The notes under the pieces were generated by a model. That model saw only the letters and a program-made list of their open reading frames with translations, was not told the origin of the DNA and made no database searches. This document shows, one piece after another, positions 36,894 to 47,480 of a stretch of DNA of 64,000 bases. Location: the NCBI RefSeq assembly GCF_024505185.1, contig NZ_JANIBJ010000010.1, positions 1 through 64,000 on the forward strand, written 5' to 3'. The stretch's first letter is position 1. The number at the start of each line of letters is the position of its first letter. The translations under genes and the position numbers were made by a program. Origin of the DNA: Methylomonas subterranea (GTDB taxonomy: Bacteria; Pseudomonadota; Gammaproteobacteria; Methylococcales; Methylomonadaceae).

Positions 36894-38150
36894 TCAGCCC
36901 ACCGCAACCGGCATCCGCATGCGCCAGCCATAATAAGCGATGTACAGATAGCACAGCACGGGCACGCCCAATGCCGGCTGAATCCCCCAATTGTCGGCCA
37001 GCCAGCCCTGCAACAGCGGCACGATGGCGCCGCCGACGATGGCCGCGCATAAAATGCCGGAACCCTGCCCGCTATGCCGGCCCAAGCCGGTCAATGCCAA
37101 GGCAAAAATGGTCGGAAACATGATGGAGTTGCATAAACCCACCGACAGCAGACTCCACATCGCCAACTCGCCGCTGCCCACGGCGGCGGCCGTTACCAAC
37201 AAACAGGCCGCCAGCGCATTAAACGCCAACAGCGAAGCGGGCCGCAACACCCGCATCGCCGCCGCGCCGACAAAGCGCCCGACCATGGCCCCGCCCCAGT
37301 AAAACGACACATACTTGCCGGCGTCTTGTTCGGCCAAGCCGGCTATTTCGGGCCGGCCCAAAAAACTGACCATAAAACTGCCTATCGCCACTTCGCCGCC
37401 GACGTAGACAAAAATCGCCAGCGCGCCCAAAACCAGGTGCGGATACCGCCAGGCACTGCCTTGCCCTGCTTCGCGAGTCCGGGCGGGTTCCATGTCGATC
37501 TTGGGCAATTTCAACAGGGCAAACACCGCAGCCAGACCGAACAACACCGCCGCCAAAAACAAATACGGATTTTGTACCGCCGCCGCTTGGCTGGCCTGAT
37601 AGATCGACAATTGTTCGGCATCCAACCGGCCGATTTCGTCCGCGCTTTTCACCGTCGCCGACAAAATCAACAAAGCGCCGAAATACGGCGCCAACGTGGT
37701 GCCCAAGGAGTTAAAGGCCTGGGTCAAAGTCAATCGGCTGGATGCGGTTTCCGCCGGTCCCAGCACCGTCACATAAGGATTGGCCGCCACCTGCAACAAG
37801 GTAATGCCGGCAGCCAACACGAAAAACGCCGTCAAAAACAAGGGATAGGCCCGCAGGCCGGCCGCCGGATAAAACAACAGACAACCCAAGCCGGCAACCG
37901 ACAGCCCGGCAATGATGCCGCCCTTGTAACCGATTTTTTCCACCAGCCAGCCGCTGGGCACGGACACCACGAAATAGGCCATGAAAAAGCAAAACTGGAT
38001 CAACATGGCCTGAAAGTAATTCAGCGTGAACAGCGCCTTTAAATGCGGAATCAAAATGTCGTTCAGACAGGTGATGAACCCCCAGATGAAGAACAAAGTC
38101 GTCAAGACCGTCAAAGCCCCGTTATACGCTTGAGCCTGTTGTCCCTTCAT
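36894..38150 (-). CDS. Sugar MFS transporter (FucP/GluP type)
   Basis: A 418-residue transporter with about twelve membrane helices. It belongs to the FHS subfamily that brings in fucose, glucose or galactose with protons, as shown by '[23 protein letters not shown]', '[13 protein letters not shown]' and '[11 protein letters not shown]'. It lies 14 bases after the beta-glucosidase gene, so the two are likely expressed together to use sugars freed from glycosides. Confidence 0.9.
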   Translation of the reverse strand: MKGQQAQAYNGALTVLTTLFFIWGFITCLNDILIPHLKALFTLNYFQAMLIQFCFFMAYFVVSVPSGWLVEKIGYKGGIIAGLSVAGLGCLLFYPAAGLRAYPLFLTAFFVLAAGITLLQVAANPYVTVLGPAETASSRLTLTQAFNSLGTTLAPYFGALLILSATVKSADEIGRLDAEQLSIYQASQAAAVQNPYLFLAAVLFGLAAVFALLKLPKIDMEPARTREAGQGSAWRYPHLVLGALAIFVYVGGEVAIGSFMVSFLGRPEIAGLAEQDAGKYVSFYWGGAMVGRFVGAAAMRVLRPASLLAFNALAACLLVTAAAVGSGELAMWSLLSVGLCNSIMFPTIFALALTGLGRHSGQGSGILCAAIVGGAIVPLLQGWLADNWGIQPALGVPVLCYLYIAYYGWRMRMPVAVG

Positions 38151-38164
38151 TGCGGCGACCCGGC

Positions 38165-40495
38165 TTAGTTTGCGACGACGTTGAAACGGGCCGTTTCGGC
38201 GCCGACCATGACATCAAATTCGCCCGGCTCGACGATGCGCCGCTTGTCCACGCCGATGAACGACATATCCTCCGGCGTCAGCGTGAAACTCAGGGTCTGC
38301 TGCTCACCGGGTTGCAACTCGACTTTTTTAAAGGCCTTCAATTGCTTGACCGGCCGGGTAACCGAGCCGACCAAATCATGCAAATACACCAGCACGGCTT
38401 CCTTGCCGGCAAGCTTGCCGGTATTTTTGACCTTGACACTGACCTCGACCGAATCGCCCAAGGCAATGCTGTTGTTATTCAGCGTTAAACCGCTAGTTTC
38501 GAATTGGGTATAACTCAAACCATGGCCGAACGGATACAGCGGCCGGTATTGATTGGCTTCAAAGGCTTCCATGGGTTTATGGTCGTAAGGCGTCACATCG
38601 TTGGCGGCGCGCGGATAGCTCAACGGCAATCTGCCGCTGGGATTGACGTTGCCGAACAGGATGTCCGCCATGGCCGCCCCGCCTTCCATGCCGGGCAAAA
38701 AACCCAGCAGCACGGCCTGGGCCTGTTCGGCGATTTCGGTGATGATGCGCGGCCGGCCGCCGAAGGTCACCAGAATCACCGGTTTGCCCGCCGCGAAAAT
38801 CGCCCGCGCCAATTGCAATTGCACGGCCGGCAACTCCAGGCTGTCGATATTGCCGACGGTTTCGGTATAGGTATTTTCGCCCAAGGCCAGAATTACCACA
38901 TCGTGCTGGCGGGCCTGGGCCACGGCCTGTTCGATATTGATTTCCTCGCTGTAGCGCTGGCCGCCCACGTAAGTGACCTTGCCGGCGGATTTCTGCTGTA
39001 AAGCCTTCAATAAGGTCAATTTATCTTGCGGGTACCATTGCTCGGCGTCTCCCTGCCAGGTGATGGTCCAGCCGCCGTTCATGACGCTGAGCAAATTGGC
39101 GGTGGGGCCTGTCAGCAAAATGCGGGTTTGTTTGCTCAACGGCAAAATGCCGTTGGCGTTTTTGGCCAGTACGATGGCTTCTTCGGCTGCCTGACGATTG
39201 ACGGCTTGCCCATCGGCAGTCGCAAAATTGCCGGCGACCGGTATAGACGGCTCGCGGCGCTCGAACAATCCGCTTTGCAGTTTGACCCGTAAAATGCGCC
39301 CGACTGCTTCGTCGATGCGGCTCTGCGGCACCTCGCCGGTTTTGGCCAAGTCCAGCAGCAAATCGTAAAACGAATAATCGAACGGCACCATGCTCATGTC
39401 CACGCCGGCCAGCACGGCGATTTTGACCGCCTCGCGCGGCGATGCAGCCAGTTTGTCGCGGGTATGCAAGCGAATGATGTCTTCCCAATCCGACACGGTA
39501 AAACCGGTAAAGCCCATTTCGCCACGTAGAATTTCGGTCAGATAATGGTAGTTGGCGTGACCGGGCAGGCCATCCACTTCCGCCGAATTGATCATCACCG
39601 TCGGCGCCCCGGCCAGCACGCCGGCCTGAAACGGCGGCAGAAAATATTCGCGCAGGGCCCGCTCGCCTATCCAGGCCGGGGTACGGTCTTTGCCATTCAG
39701 CGGATAGCTGTAGCCGACGTAATGTTTCAAGCAGGTCGGCGCCTTGTCGGCGGCGGAAAAATCCTCGCCCTGATGGCCGCGAATATAGGCGCTGCCCATG
39801 GCCTCGGCCAGATGCACGTCTTCGCCGTAGGTTTCCCACAAACGCGGCCACAGGGGCTGGCGGCCTATGTCCATCACCGGCGCAAAATTCCAGTCCAGAC
39901 CGGACGCCTTGACGGCCCGCGCGGTGATTGCGCCGGCTTTTTCCGACAGTTCGGTATTAAAGGTGGCGGCCATGCCGATGGCCTGCGGAAACAATGTCGC
40001 GCCCTGGGTATAGGTGGCGCCGTGTATGGCATCGATGCCGTAAATTACCGGGATTTTCAGGCGGGTCTTGGCGGCGGTTTCGCGGATGACTTGTGTCATA
40101 TTGCGCCATTTGGCTATCGGCTGGGCCTTGTTGTTCGGGGTGGTCGGCGTATTCAGAATCGAGCCGACATGATGATTGAACAAGGCGTCTTCCAGCTTGG
40201 CCCGGTCGATGGGGTTGTCGGCATCCTGACCGTTTTCCACCGACACCACGCTGAAATCGATTTGCGTCATCTGCCCGACTTTTTCTTCCAGGGTCATTTG
40301 CCCCAACAAGTCTCTAACTTGGTTTTCGATGACATCGTTTGCTTGTTGCGCGGCCACGGCAGACTCCAATCCAGCGGTTAAAAATAAGGTAAATAAAAGG
40401 GCTTTGCTGTTCAAATTGTTTATGAGGGCGAATAAAATGAAAGCTCGGTTTAACAAACCGCGACGGGAATGCAGCGCATTATAAAGGCAGTTCAA
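38165..40495 (-). CDS. bglX: Glycoside hydrolase family 3 beta-glucosidase (BglX type)
   Basis: A 776-residue enzyme that releases glucose from beta-glucosides. An exported form is likely ('[19 protein letters not shown]' near residue 32-50). The GH3 N-terminal barrel carries the nucleophile Asp in '[10 protein letters not shown]'; the sandwich domain and the C-terminal fibronectin-III domain ('[21 protein letters not shown]') follow. The very first 30 residues are not typical, so an alternative start downstream is possible. It is the first gene of a pair with the sugar transporter. Confidence 0.9.
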   Translation of the reverse strand: MNCLYNALHSRRGLLNRAFILFALINNLNSKALLFTLFLTAGLESAVAAQQANDVIENQVRDLLGQMTLEEKVGQMTQIDFSVVSVENGQDADNPIDRAKLEDALFNHHVGSILNTPTTPNNKAQPIAKWRNMTQVIRETAAKTRLKIPVIYGIDAIHGATYTQGATLFPQAIGMAATFNTELSEKAGAITARAVKASGLDWNFAPVMDIGRQPLWPRLWETYGEDVHLAEAMGSAYIRGHQGEDFSAADKAPTCLKHYVGYSYPLNGKDRTPAWIGERALREYFLPPFQAGVLAGAPTVMINSAEVDGLPGHANYHYLTEILRGEMGFTGFTVSDWEDIIRLHTRDKLAASPREAVKIAVLAGVDMSMVPFDYSFYDLLLDLAKTGEVPQSRIDEAVGRILRVKLQSGLFERREPSIPVAGNFATADGQAVNRQAAEEAIVLAKNANGILPLSKQTRILLTGPTANLLSVMNGGWTITWQGDAEQWYPQDKLTLLKALQQKSAGKVTYVGGQRYSEEINIEQAVAQARQHDVVILALGENTYTETVGNIDSLELPAVQLQLARAIFAAGKPVILVTFGGRPRIITEIAEQAQAVLLGFLPGMEGGAAMADILFGNVNPSGRLPLSYPRAANDVTPYDHKPMEAFEANQYRPLYPFGHGLSYTQFETSGLTLNNNSIALGDSVEVSVKVKNTGKLAGKEAVLVYLHDLVGSVTRPVKQLKAFKKVELQPGEQQTLSFTLTPEDMSFIGVDKRRIVEPGEFDVMVGAETARFNVVAN

Positions 40496-40517
40496 ATAGC
40501 CGCCAGGGGCCGGCGGA

Positions 40518-43500
40518 TTATTTTAGCAGGGCTTCAAATTCCGCCAATGGCAAGGGCTGGCCGAACAAATAGCCCTGATAATGCGCGCAACCATTATCCA
40601 ACAGAAATTGCCGTTGCTGCTCCGTCTCCACGCCTTCGGCGATAACATCCAGATTCAGACTTTTCGCCATCGCGATAATGGTGCGCACAATGGCTTGATC
40701 GCCGGAATCGAAAGCGATATCCCGCACGAAAGACTGATCGATTTTTAGCTGGCTTAGCGGTAATTTTTTCAGGTATTGCAGCGAAGAATAGCCGGTACCG
40801 AAATCGTCCAGGGAAAACCGCACGCCAATTGCACCCAAGGCGCTCATGATGGCGATGGCATTGTCGATTTTTTCAATCAAAATGTTTTCGGTCAGTTCAA
40901 GTTTGAGCGAATTGGGGGCAATCGCATGTTGCCGAATCACCTCTTCGACCTGCATGACGAAATCGACCTGGAAAAATTGTTTGGGACTGACGTTGATCGA
41001 TACAAGCAAACCGCTCGCGCTGGGCGATTGTTGCCATGCTTTGATTTGGGCGCAGGCCTGCTCCAATACCCAGCGATCGATTTCCAAAATCATGCCGTTG
41101 TCTTCCGCCAGCGGGATAAACTCGGCCGGCGGCACCGCTCCTCGCGCCGGATGAAACCAACGAATCAGTGCTTCCGCTCCCACCACGCGTTTGTCGGCAT
41201 CCACCTGTGGCTGATAATAAAGCTGGAATTGTTGTTGGCTCAGTGCCTTGCGCATTTCGTTTTCCATCGCCGCCTTCGCAATCACCTTGTTCTGCATTTG
41301 CGGGTCAAAAAAACACAGGGCGTTGCGGCCCGATGTTTTGGCTTGATACATGGCGATATCGGCCTGCTTCAGCATTTCATCGGCCTGCTCGACGCCATGA
41401 AACAAGGCCGCGCCGATGCTGGGGGTGCTGATATAGTCGTGCTTGTCGAGTTTAAACGGCTGGTTGATGGCGTTGAGAATTTTACGGCCCACGCTTCTGG
41501 CCTGTCTGGCGGCCACATAGGTATCCTGATGCAGACCCTCCAGCATCACCACGAATTCATCGCCCCCCAGGCGGGCCACCGTGTCGTTTTCGCGCACACA
41601 GGACAACAAGCGCCGCGCCACCTGCCGCAGCAACAAATCGCCCATGTCGTGTCCCAGGGTATCGTTGAGGGTTTTGAAATTATCCAGATCGATAAACAAC
41701 AGGGCCCCCTTGGCGCCGCTGCGATGGCTTTTGGCCAGGGCGGGCTTGAGGCGTTCCTGCAACAAACGCCGATTGGGCAAGCCCGTCAAGGGATCGTAGA
41801 ACGCCAGACGTTCGATTTCCTCGGCGGCGGATTTCCTCAGCGTGATATCGGTCAGCGTACCCACATAATGCGTCACCCGCCCGCTCTGATCCTTGACCGC
41901 TTTGATGGTCAAATACTCGGGATAAATCTCGCCGTTCTTGCGCTGGTTCCAGATTTCCCCTTCCCATGCCCCTTGCTGCTCGATACACTGCCACATCGCC
42001 GCGTAAAAATCGCTGTCCTGCCGCGCAGAGTGCAATATATTGGGATTTTTACCGATTACCTCTTCGGCCGCATAGCCTGTGATGTCCGTGAAGGCCTTGT
42101 TGACCCGCAAAATGATATTATCGGCGTCGGTCACCATCATGCCTTCCTGGGACTCAAACACGGTGGCGGCAATCCGCAATTGGTGCTCCGCTTGCTTGCG
42201 GGCCGTGATATCGCGGGTTACCGCCAGATGTACCACCTCGCCGTTCGCCAAGGTCATCGGCACGCCGTTGGTCTCCAGCCAGCGCCGGCCACCCTTCAGT
42301 CCTATCACTTCATATTCCAGCCGCATGTTTTCGCCGCCTATGATGCGGCGATGCAATTCGGCAAAGTCCTTTTGATACGGGGGAGCAATCACGCCGAATA
42401 CCGGCTGGCCGACCACTTGTGCCTCGCTATCGGCCTCCAGCATGGCCAGTCCGGCCGGATTCATTTGCAGGACCTTGCCTTTCGCGTCAACGATTTTGAT
42501 ACATTCCGGCTCGTTTTTGATGATTGCGCGCAGATGCAGTTCGCTCTCGATCAGCTTGGCTTCAATCTGTTTGCGCTCGGTAATGTCGCGAGCGGCGGCA
42601 AACACCCCCAACACCTTGCCCTGCCTGTCCCGATAAACGTTGGCATTGTAAAGTACCTCGGTAATCCGCCCGGAGATATGCCGAATCGCCAAGGGGTAGT
42701 CTTTTACAAAACCCTCGGTAAATACCTGTCTATAGCCCAAGCGCGCCTTGTCCGGTTCGGTAAAATAGGTGGCGAAATCGCTGCCGATCAGTTGTTCTCT
42801 GGCCAGCCCGGTAACCTGTTCCGTAGCCGTATTCACGTCGGTGATTTTACCTTCGGCGCTGATGGTGACCAGAGGATCCAGACTGGCCTCGATCAGGCTA
42901 CGCGCATATTCGGCCGCTTGCCGCGCGGCATCCTCCGCCTGCTTGCGTTCGCTGATATCGATGAAGGTGGCTATCGCGCCGGTCAAAACGCCGCCGGTGA
43001 CAATGGGCTGAGACCAGTACTCCACCGCTATCGGGCTACCGTCCTTGCGCCAAAACACTTCATCGGTAACATGAATGTCGGCTTGCTGGCGATACGCTCG
43101 ATACATGCGACAGGCTTCCGCGGGGTAGCGACTGCCGTCCGGGTAAGAATGATGAATCAGTTCGTGAATATGCCTGCCGATCAGTTCATCGGCGCTGTCA
43201 TAGCCCAAAATACGCAGAAAAGACCGGTTTACGAATCTGCAATTGCCTTCGACATCGACCCCGTAGACTCCTTCCGCCATGGAATTGAGCAAGGATTCGA
43301 TTTGTAGATGGGAATCGCGTAGCGCTGTTTCGACCCGTTTTCGTTCGGTAATATCGTCTTTAACCGCCACATAATGAGTGACGGTACCATCCGCTTGGTG
43401 CACGGGAGAAATCAGCGCCTGTTCGGTATATTCGGAGCCGTCTTTTCGCCTGTTGATGAACTCGCCCTGCCAGGCCCGGCCCCGGGTCAACATATCCCAC

Positions 43501-44267
43501 ATGGAACGATAGGTTTCCGCCGGGGTTTTTCCCGATTTCAACAGACTGGGATTGCGTCCCAGGATTTCGGCGCGGCTGTAACCGTTTGCCTTTATGAAGG
43601 CTTCGTTGACGAACTCGATGTTGGCATCCAGATCCGTAATCACAATGGAACTGGGGCTTTGCTCCACCGCCAATAATAATTTTCCAAGAAATTCATAGTC
43701 CCGTTGATGCTCGGAAAGCTCCCGCATCAAGTGCAAGGTATTGGCGGACAAGCTGTCGTAGATGGACAGAATGATCTCGATCAAGGCATGGCGGGCATTG
43801 TTCATTTTTTCGCTAGCCTGCCGCTTGGCGGCCGCCAACGGTAAACCGGAGCGCATGGCCAGCACGATCAGGGACAAATATCTGTCGCTTTCCAGAATGT
43901 GTCCGGCCAACCAGCGAACCAAAAAAGAAAGCACCTCCCCGAGCAACTCATTTTGCGGCCTGGCGGCCTGCTCGTCCTTAAGCTTGAGCACCGCGACCAC
44001 AAACTCCCGGTGAACCTTTATGTGCTCGAGCTCGAGCACGTCTTCGGGTAAATACCGCTTCCAAAGCGCTTCCTCGGTCTGAAAATGATAGGCGGCATAA
44101 TCGGCAAGCTCGTCAAAAATGACGTTCATTGCCGGCAGATCGGCCTGGAGAGCGGCATGCCCGGCCAACAGATTCAGTAAATGAACCAACTTTTTATGTT
44201 GCTGATCGATTTCGGCCACGCCTGTATTGAAATTTTCGTTCCACGGAAAAATATCAATTGAATTCAT
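40518..44267 (-). CDS. Hemerythrin-PAS5-GGDEF-EAL cyclic di-GMP protein
   Basis: A 1249-residue protein from the ATG at 44267. The N-terminal 135 residues form a bacteriohemerythrin with its seven di-iron ligands ('DQQHKKL', 'YHFQTEE', 'EHIKVHREF', 'GHILESD'), which binds oxygen or NO. Five PAS domains follow, each preceding the linker 'DITERK' type. The GGDEF domain is intact ('RLGGDEF') and the EAL domain has 'AEALIRW', 'ELTENILIE' and 'DDFGTGYSSL'. It has no membrane helix. It could set c-di-GMP in answer to oxygen and several other signals. Confidence 0.92.
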   Translation of the reverse strand: MNSIDIFPWNENFNTGVAEIDQQHKKLVHLLNLLAGHAALQADLPAMNVIFDELADYAAYHFQTEEALWKRYLPEDVLELEHIKVHREFVVAVLKLKDEQAARPQNELLGEVLSFLVRWLAGHILESDRYLSLIVLAMRSGLPLAAAKRQASEKMNNARHALIEIILSIYDSLSANTLHLMRELSEHQRDYEFLGKLLLAVEQSPSSIVITDLDANIEFVNEAFIKANGYSRAEILGRNPSLLKSGKTPAETYRSMWDMLTRGRAWQGEFINRRKDGSEYTEQALISPVHQADGTVTHYVAVKDDITERKRVETALRDSHLQIESLLNSMAEGVYGVDVEGNCRFVNRSFLRILGYDSADELIGRHIHELIHHSYPDGSRYPAEACRMYRAYRQQADIHVTDEVFWRKDGSPIAVEYWSQPIVTGGVLTGAIATFIDISERKQAEDAARQAAEYARSLIEASLDPLVTISAEGKITDVNTATEQVTGLAREQLIGSDFATYFTEPDKARLGYRQVFTEGFVKDYPLAIRHISGRITEVLYNANVYRDRQGKVLGVFAAARDITERKQIEAKLIESELHLRAIIKNEPECIKIVDAKGKVLQMNPAGLAMLEADSEAQVVGQPVFGVIAPPYQKDFAELHRRIIGGENMRLEYEVIGLKGGRRWLETNGVPMTLANGEVVHLAVTRDITARKQAEHQLRIAATVFESQEGMMVTDADNIILRVNKAFTDITGYAAEEVIGKNPNILHSARQDSDFYAAMWQCIEQQGAWEGEIWNQRKNGEIYPEYLTIKAVKDQSGRVTHYVGTLTDITLRKSAAEEIERLAFYDPLTGLPNRRLLQERLKPALAKSHRSGAKGALLFIDLDNFKTLNDTLGHDMGDLLLRQVARRLLSCVRENDTVARLGGDEFVVMLEGLHQDTYVAARQARSVGRKILNAINQPFKLDKHDYISTPSIGAALFHGVEQADEMLKQADIAMYQAKTSGRNALCFFDPQMQNKVIAKAAMENEMRKALSQQQFQLYYQPQVDADKRVVGAEALIRWFHPARGAVPPAEFIPLAEDNGMILEIDRWVLEQACAQIKAWQQSPSASGLLVSINVSPKQFFQVDFVMQVEEVIRQHAIAPNSLKLELTENILIEKIDNAIAIMSALGAIGVRFSLDDFGTGYSSLQYLKKLPLSQLKIDQSFVRDIAFDSGDQAIVRTIIAMAKSLNLDVIAEGVETEQQRQFLLDNGCAHYQGYLFGQPLPLAEFEALLK

Positions 44268-44633
44268 GGCGACTTTTAGCGGGGGAATGAATTTACTAGC
44301 CTTGGGCAACGGCGGTATGGGTTGGATGAAGGACTTTCCGGTCGGAATACTGATATCGGTGTATCAATATCACAATTACCCGGCAATTAATACAAAACCG
44401 GTAAAAACCGCTGGTGGCGACGAGCGATACGTTATGACTTGCATGCCCGCGACGGCATTGTGCGGCCTGTTTGTCGCTAGTCAAAGCGGCGTAGCGGGAT
44501 ATTTGATTTGAATCGGCCGAGCCGGATTGTTTGAACTGGGAGCAGTTTGACCGATAGTCAAAAGGCAATGCCGGATCGATCGCTGATCGGCATGGTGAAA
44601 CCTAATGCCGCACCTGATGGACGGACGTAAAAA
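44268..44633. other. Intergenic region upstream of the hemerythrin gene
   Basis: About 366 bases. Short open frames exist on both strands (44227-44511 and 44296-44568) but lack family resemblance or ribosome sites. The region should hold the promoter of the hemerythrin gene; I see no clear repeat or operator. Confidence 0.5.
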
Positions 44634-44663
44634 AGCCATCTCCCGCCGCGGCAAGAGATGGCT
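44634..44663 (-). terminator. Terminator of the small membrane protein gene
   Basis: AGCCATCTC (44634-44642) pairs with GAGATGGCT (44655-44663); the loop can form an inner GCCGCGGC palindrome. Read leftwards the stem is followed by TTTTTT, as needed for a rho-independent terminator. Confidence 0.85.
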
Positions 44664-44699
44664 AAACTGACTAAGAATTTATTATTATTTTAGCTTTTC

Positions 44700-44897
44700 T
44701 TATTCGGCTAATTTCAGTACATCGTTGTTGAAGTCTTTGTGTTTCGCCAACACTTGAGCTTCGGCGGCGGCGGTGGTTTCGCCACTCATTTGTAAGTGTT
44801 TGGTTTCGTCTTTTTTCAGCAGGAATACGCCGATGACCGCGATCAGGGTTACCGCGATAACGACGGTCATGGTGTTGTCTTTTTCTTGTTCAGCCAT
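44700..44897 (-). CDS. Small single-pass membrane protein
   Basis: A 65-residue protein starting at the ATG at 44897, preceded by GAGG nine bases upstream. It has a charged head ('MAEQEKDN'), one membrane helix (about residues 10-28, 'MTVVIAVTLIAVIGVFLL') and an alanine- and lysine-rich tail. I do not recognise the family. A terminator follows, and the facing polyphosphate gene starts some 200 bases away, so it is an independent unit. Confidence 0.75.
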   Translation of the reverse strand: MAEQEKDNTMTVVIAVTLIAVIGVFLLKKDETKHLQMSGETTAAAEAQVLAKHKDFNNDVLKLAE

Positions 44898-45099
44898 TTT
44901 TAAATCCTCATTTGATTGTTGTAATAATAAAAACCCTTTTAAAGGGAGCAACTCGAGTTGCATGTCGAAGTTAGTATTGTTTTTGGTCGACGGGGCATTT
45001 TTTACACTTAATTTTGTTTTGTGTCAAAACATTATTTCAAAAGATGCCATAAACCTTTTTGTCCGGTAAAGTGATACCAAAAAACCAGGAGTTCGCATC

Positions 45100-46596
45100 G
45101 TGTTCGAAGTTGCCGAATTAGGCCATGCCGTGGAAAAAACCGTGTACAAGGAAAGGTCAGCTCAATTGCGCACGGAGCTGCTGACAATTCAAAACCGCCT
45201 TGGCAGCTACCCATTCCCGGTTATCGTGATTATTTCCGGCGTGGACGGCGGCGGCAAGGGCGAAGTCATCAATAAGCTCAATGAATGGCTGGATCCTCGC
45301 TACATGCGTACGATCGCACTGAGCAACGCCACGGACGAGGAAAGGGAACGGCCGAAATTTTGGCGTTATTGGCGCACATTACCGGCCAAGGGCACGATTG
45401 GCGTCTATGTCGGTTCCTGGTACAGCGACCCTATCGCGCAACGGGTGTACCAAAAGATCGACGACCCTGCCTTGCAAGCCGAGCTAACCCGGATAAACCA
45501 GCTGGAAGAACTGTTGACCGATGACGATGCCCTGATCATCAAATGCTGGCTGCATTTAAAAAAAGACATGCAGGTCAAGCGTTTGAAACAACTCGCTAAA
45601 AACCCCGCCACCAGTTGGCGGGTCACCGACAAGGACCGGCAACATCTGGGGCTTTACGATGAATTCATCGGCGTGGCGGAAAACGTTCTCAGCGAAACCA
45701 GCAAAGCCTGCGCCCCCTGGCTGATTGTGGAAGGCTCGGACATACGTTACAGCAGTCTGACGGTAGGCCAACATATCCTCGAACGCATTCGCCAGCACAT
45801 CCAGCACTACGAAAACAGGCTGGCGGCGGCCGATCAGGCAGACGAGACCAGCAAGAGCCAGCTCGAACAATACAATTTGCTGGATGCCCTGGACCTGAGT
45901 CTGAAGCTGAATAAGACCTCTTACAAAAAGCAACTGGAAAAATATCAGGGCAAGCTCAACGAACTCAGCCGGCACGCGCTGGAGGCCAAACGCTCCAGCA
46001 TCCTGGTCTTTGAAGGTTGGGACGCGGCCGGCAAGGGCGGCGCCATCCGGCGACTGACCGAAGCCATGGACGCCCGCCATTACCAAGTCATCCCAATCGC
46101 CGCTCCCACCGACGAAGAACGTGCCCACCATTATCTCTGGCGCTTTTGGCGGCATATTCCGCGCGCCGGCCAAGTCACCATTTACGACCGCAGCTGGTAC
46201 GGCAGGGTCCTGGTCGAACGGGTGGAAGGACTGGCGAAACCCGCTCAATGGCAGCGGGCCTATTCGGAAATCGTAAATTTCGAGGAAGCCATGCTGGCCC
46301 ATGGCATCGTTGTGATGAAGTTCTGGTTGCATATCGATCATGCCGAACAACTGGCCCGCTTCAAGCGCCGGGAAGAAATCAGCTACAAACAGTTCAAGAT
46401 TACCGAAGAAGATTACCGCAACCGCGAAAAATGGGACGATTATCAAAAAGCGGTCAATGAAATGATTGCACGCACCAGCACCGGCAAATCGCCCTGGCTA
46501 TTGGTGGAAGCCAACGATAAATTCCATGCCCGCATCAAAGTCATCAAAGCCTATTGTGAATGTCTGGAGAAAATGCTCGATGAGCCCAATAAGTAA
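45100..46596 (+). CDS. pap: Polyphosphate:AMP phosphotransferase (class II PPK2)
   Basis: A 498-residue protein of two fused PPK2 domains. It makes ADP from AMP with polyphosphate as donor. Each domain has its own Walker A ('SGVDGGGKGEV' near 47 and 'EGWDAAGKGGA' near 306) and the lid element ('GSWYSD', 'DRSWYGRVLVERVEG'). In characterised class II enzymes the C-terminal domain is catalytic. The start is GTG. The 3' end overlaps the TRAP-associated lipoprotein gene by 17 bases, so the gene heads a TRAP transporter operon, an uncommon partner. Confidence 0.93.
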   Translation: MFEVAELGHAVEKTVYKERSAQLRTELLTIQNRLGSYPFPVIVIISGVDGGGKGEVINKLNEWLDPRYMRTIALSNATDEERERPKFWRYWRTLPAKGTIGVYVGSWYSDPIAQRVYQKIDDPALQAELTRINQLEELLTDDDALIIKCWLHLKKDMQVKRLKQLAKNPATSWRVTDKDRQHLGLYDEFIGVAENVLSETSKACAPWLIVEGSDIRYSSLTVGQHILERIRQHIQHYENRLAAADQADETSKSQLEQYNLLDALDLSLKLNKTSYKKQLEKYQGKLNELSRHALEAKRSSILVFEGWDAAGKGGAIRRLTEAMDARHYQVIPIAAPTDEERAHHYLWRFWRHIPRAGQVTIYDRSWYGRVLVERVEGLAKPAQWQRAYSEIVNFEEAMLAHGIVVMKFWLHIDHAEQLARFKRREEISYKQFKITEEDYRNREKWDDYQKAVNEMIARTSTGKSPWLLVEANDKFHARIKVIKAYCECLEKMLDEPNK

Positions 46597-47464
46597 CGCT
46601 CGCCGCCTGAAACAAACCATCGCCCGTCCGCTATTGTTGCTGAGCCTGTTGTCCGGCCCGAGCGGCTGCGGTTATATGATCAGTTCGGCGACCGAGGATT
46701 TTTCCGAGCGTCTAAAACAAACCGTGTTGGCGCAAAACGACCCGCAAACCGTCACAGAGGCCTTGCCCGCCTATCTATTGATGCTGGAAGCCTCCGCCGC
46801 CGGCAATCGGGATGACGAAGGCCTGATGTTCGCCAATGCCAAACTGTACACGGCTTTTTTAAGCCTGCTGCCCGACGACACGCCGCGCAAGCCGAGGCTG
46901 AGCAGAAAAGCTCTGGACTTTGCCCTACGCGGCTTGTGCCTGCGCAAGCAAGACTGGTGCGATTTGCAGCAACGCCCCATTACCGACATGCCGGCCTTGC
47001 TGGCGCAAGCCGAACAATGCGATACCGACAGCCTGTACAGCGCCGCCGCCGCTTGGTCGACCTGGATTCAGGCCAACAAAAGCGATTGGAACGCCATCGC
47101 GCAACTGGCCCAAGTCAAACAAATCATGCAAAAAGTCATCGAGCTGGATGAAACCCATCAGCAAGGTAGCGCACATGTTTATCTGGCCGTACTCGAAAGC
47201 CTGATCCCGGAAACATTGGGCGGCCGGCCCGAACTGGCCAAGCAACATTTTCAACGAGCCCTGCAACTGGCACCGGACAACCTGATGATCAACGTGCTGT
47301 ATGCCAAACATTACGCCCGCATGATTTTCGATCGCGAGTTGCACGACACGCTGTTAAAAACTACTCTTAGCAGCCAGGTTACGGCCCCGGGCCTGACCCT
47401 GATCAACACCTTGGCCCAACAACAAGCGCAACAACTGCTCGATAGCGCCAACGATTATTTTTAA
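46580..47464 (+). CDS. TRAP transporter-associated TatT lipoprotein
   Basis: A 294-residue lipoprotein starting at the ATG at 46580 inside the end of pap. The signal peptide ends in the lipobox 'SGPSGC'. The remainder is helical and matches the TatT (TRAP-associated T component) family: 'FARRALRGL'-like helices, 'YLAVLESLIPETLGGRPELAKQHFQRALQLAP' and 'KHYARMIFDRELHDTLL'. TatT is thought to help the binding protein reach its ligand in the periplasm. Confidence 0.85.
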   Translation: MSPISNARRLKQTIARPLLLLSLLSGPSGCGYMISSATEDFSERLKQTVLAQNDPQTVTEALPAYLLMLEASAAGNRDDEGLMFANAKLYTAFLSLLPDDTPRKPRLSRKALDFALRGLCLRKQDWCDLQQRPITDMPALLAQAEQCDTDSLYSAAAAWSTWIQANKSDWNAIAQLAQVKQIMQKVIELDETHQQGSAHVYLAVLESLIPETLGGRPELAKQHFQRALQLAPDNLMINVLYAKHYARMIFDRELHDTLLKTTLSSQVTAPGLTLINTLAQQQAQQLLDSANDYF

Positions 47465-47480
47465 TGACTCACGTTTAACC

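Noticed and set aside
40776-43307. 843-codon open frame on the + strand
   Set aside because: It lies wholly opposite the hemerythrin-PAS-GGDEF-EAL gene, whose protein is clearly real; the frame is a shadow of its codon pattern and has no recognisable domain.
44227-44568. Short frames on both strands upstream of the hemerythrin gene
   Set aside because: They overlap each other, lack ribosome sites and have no recognisable family.
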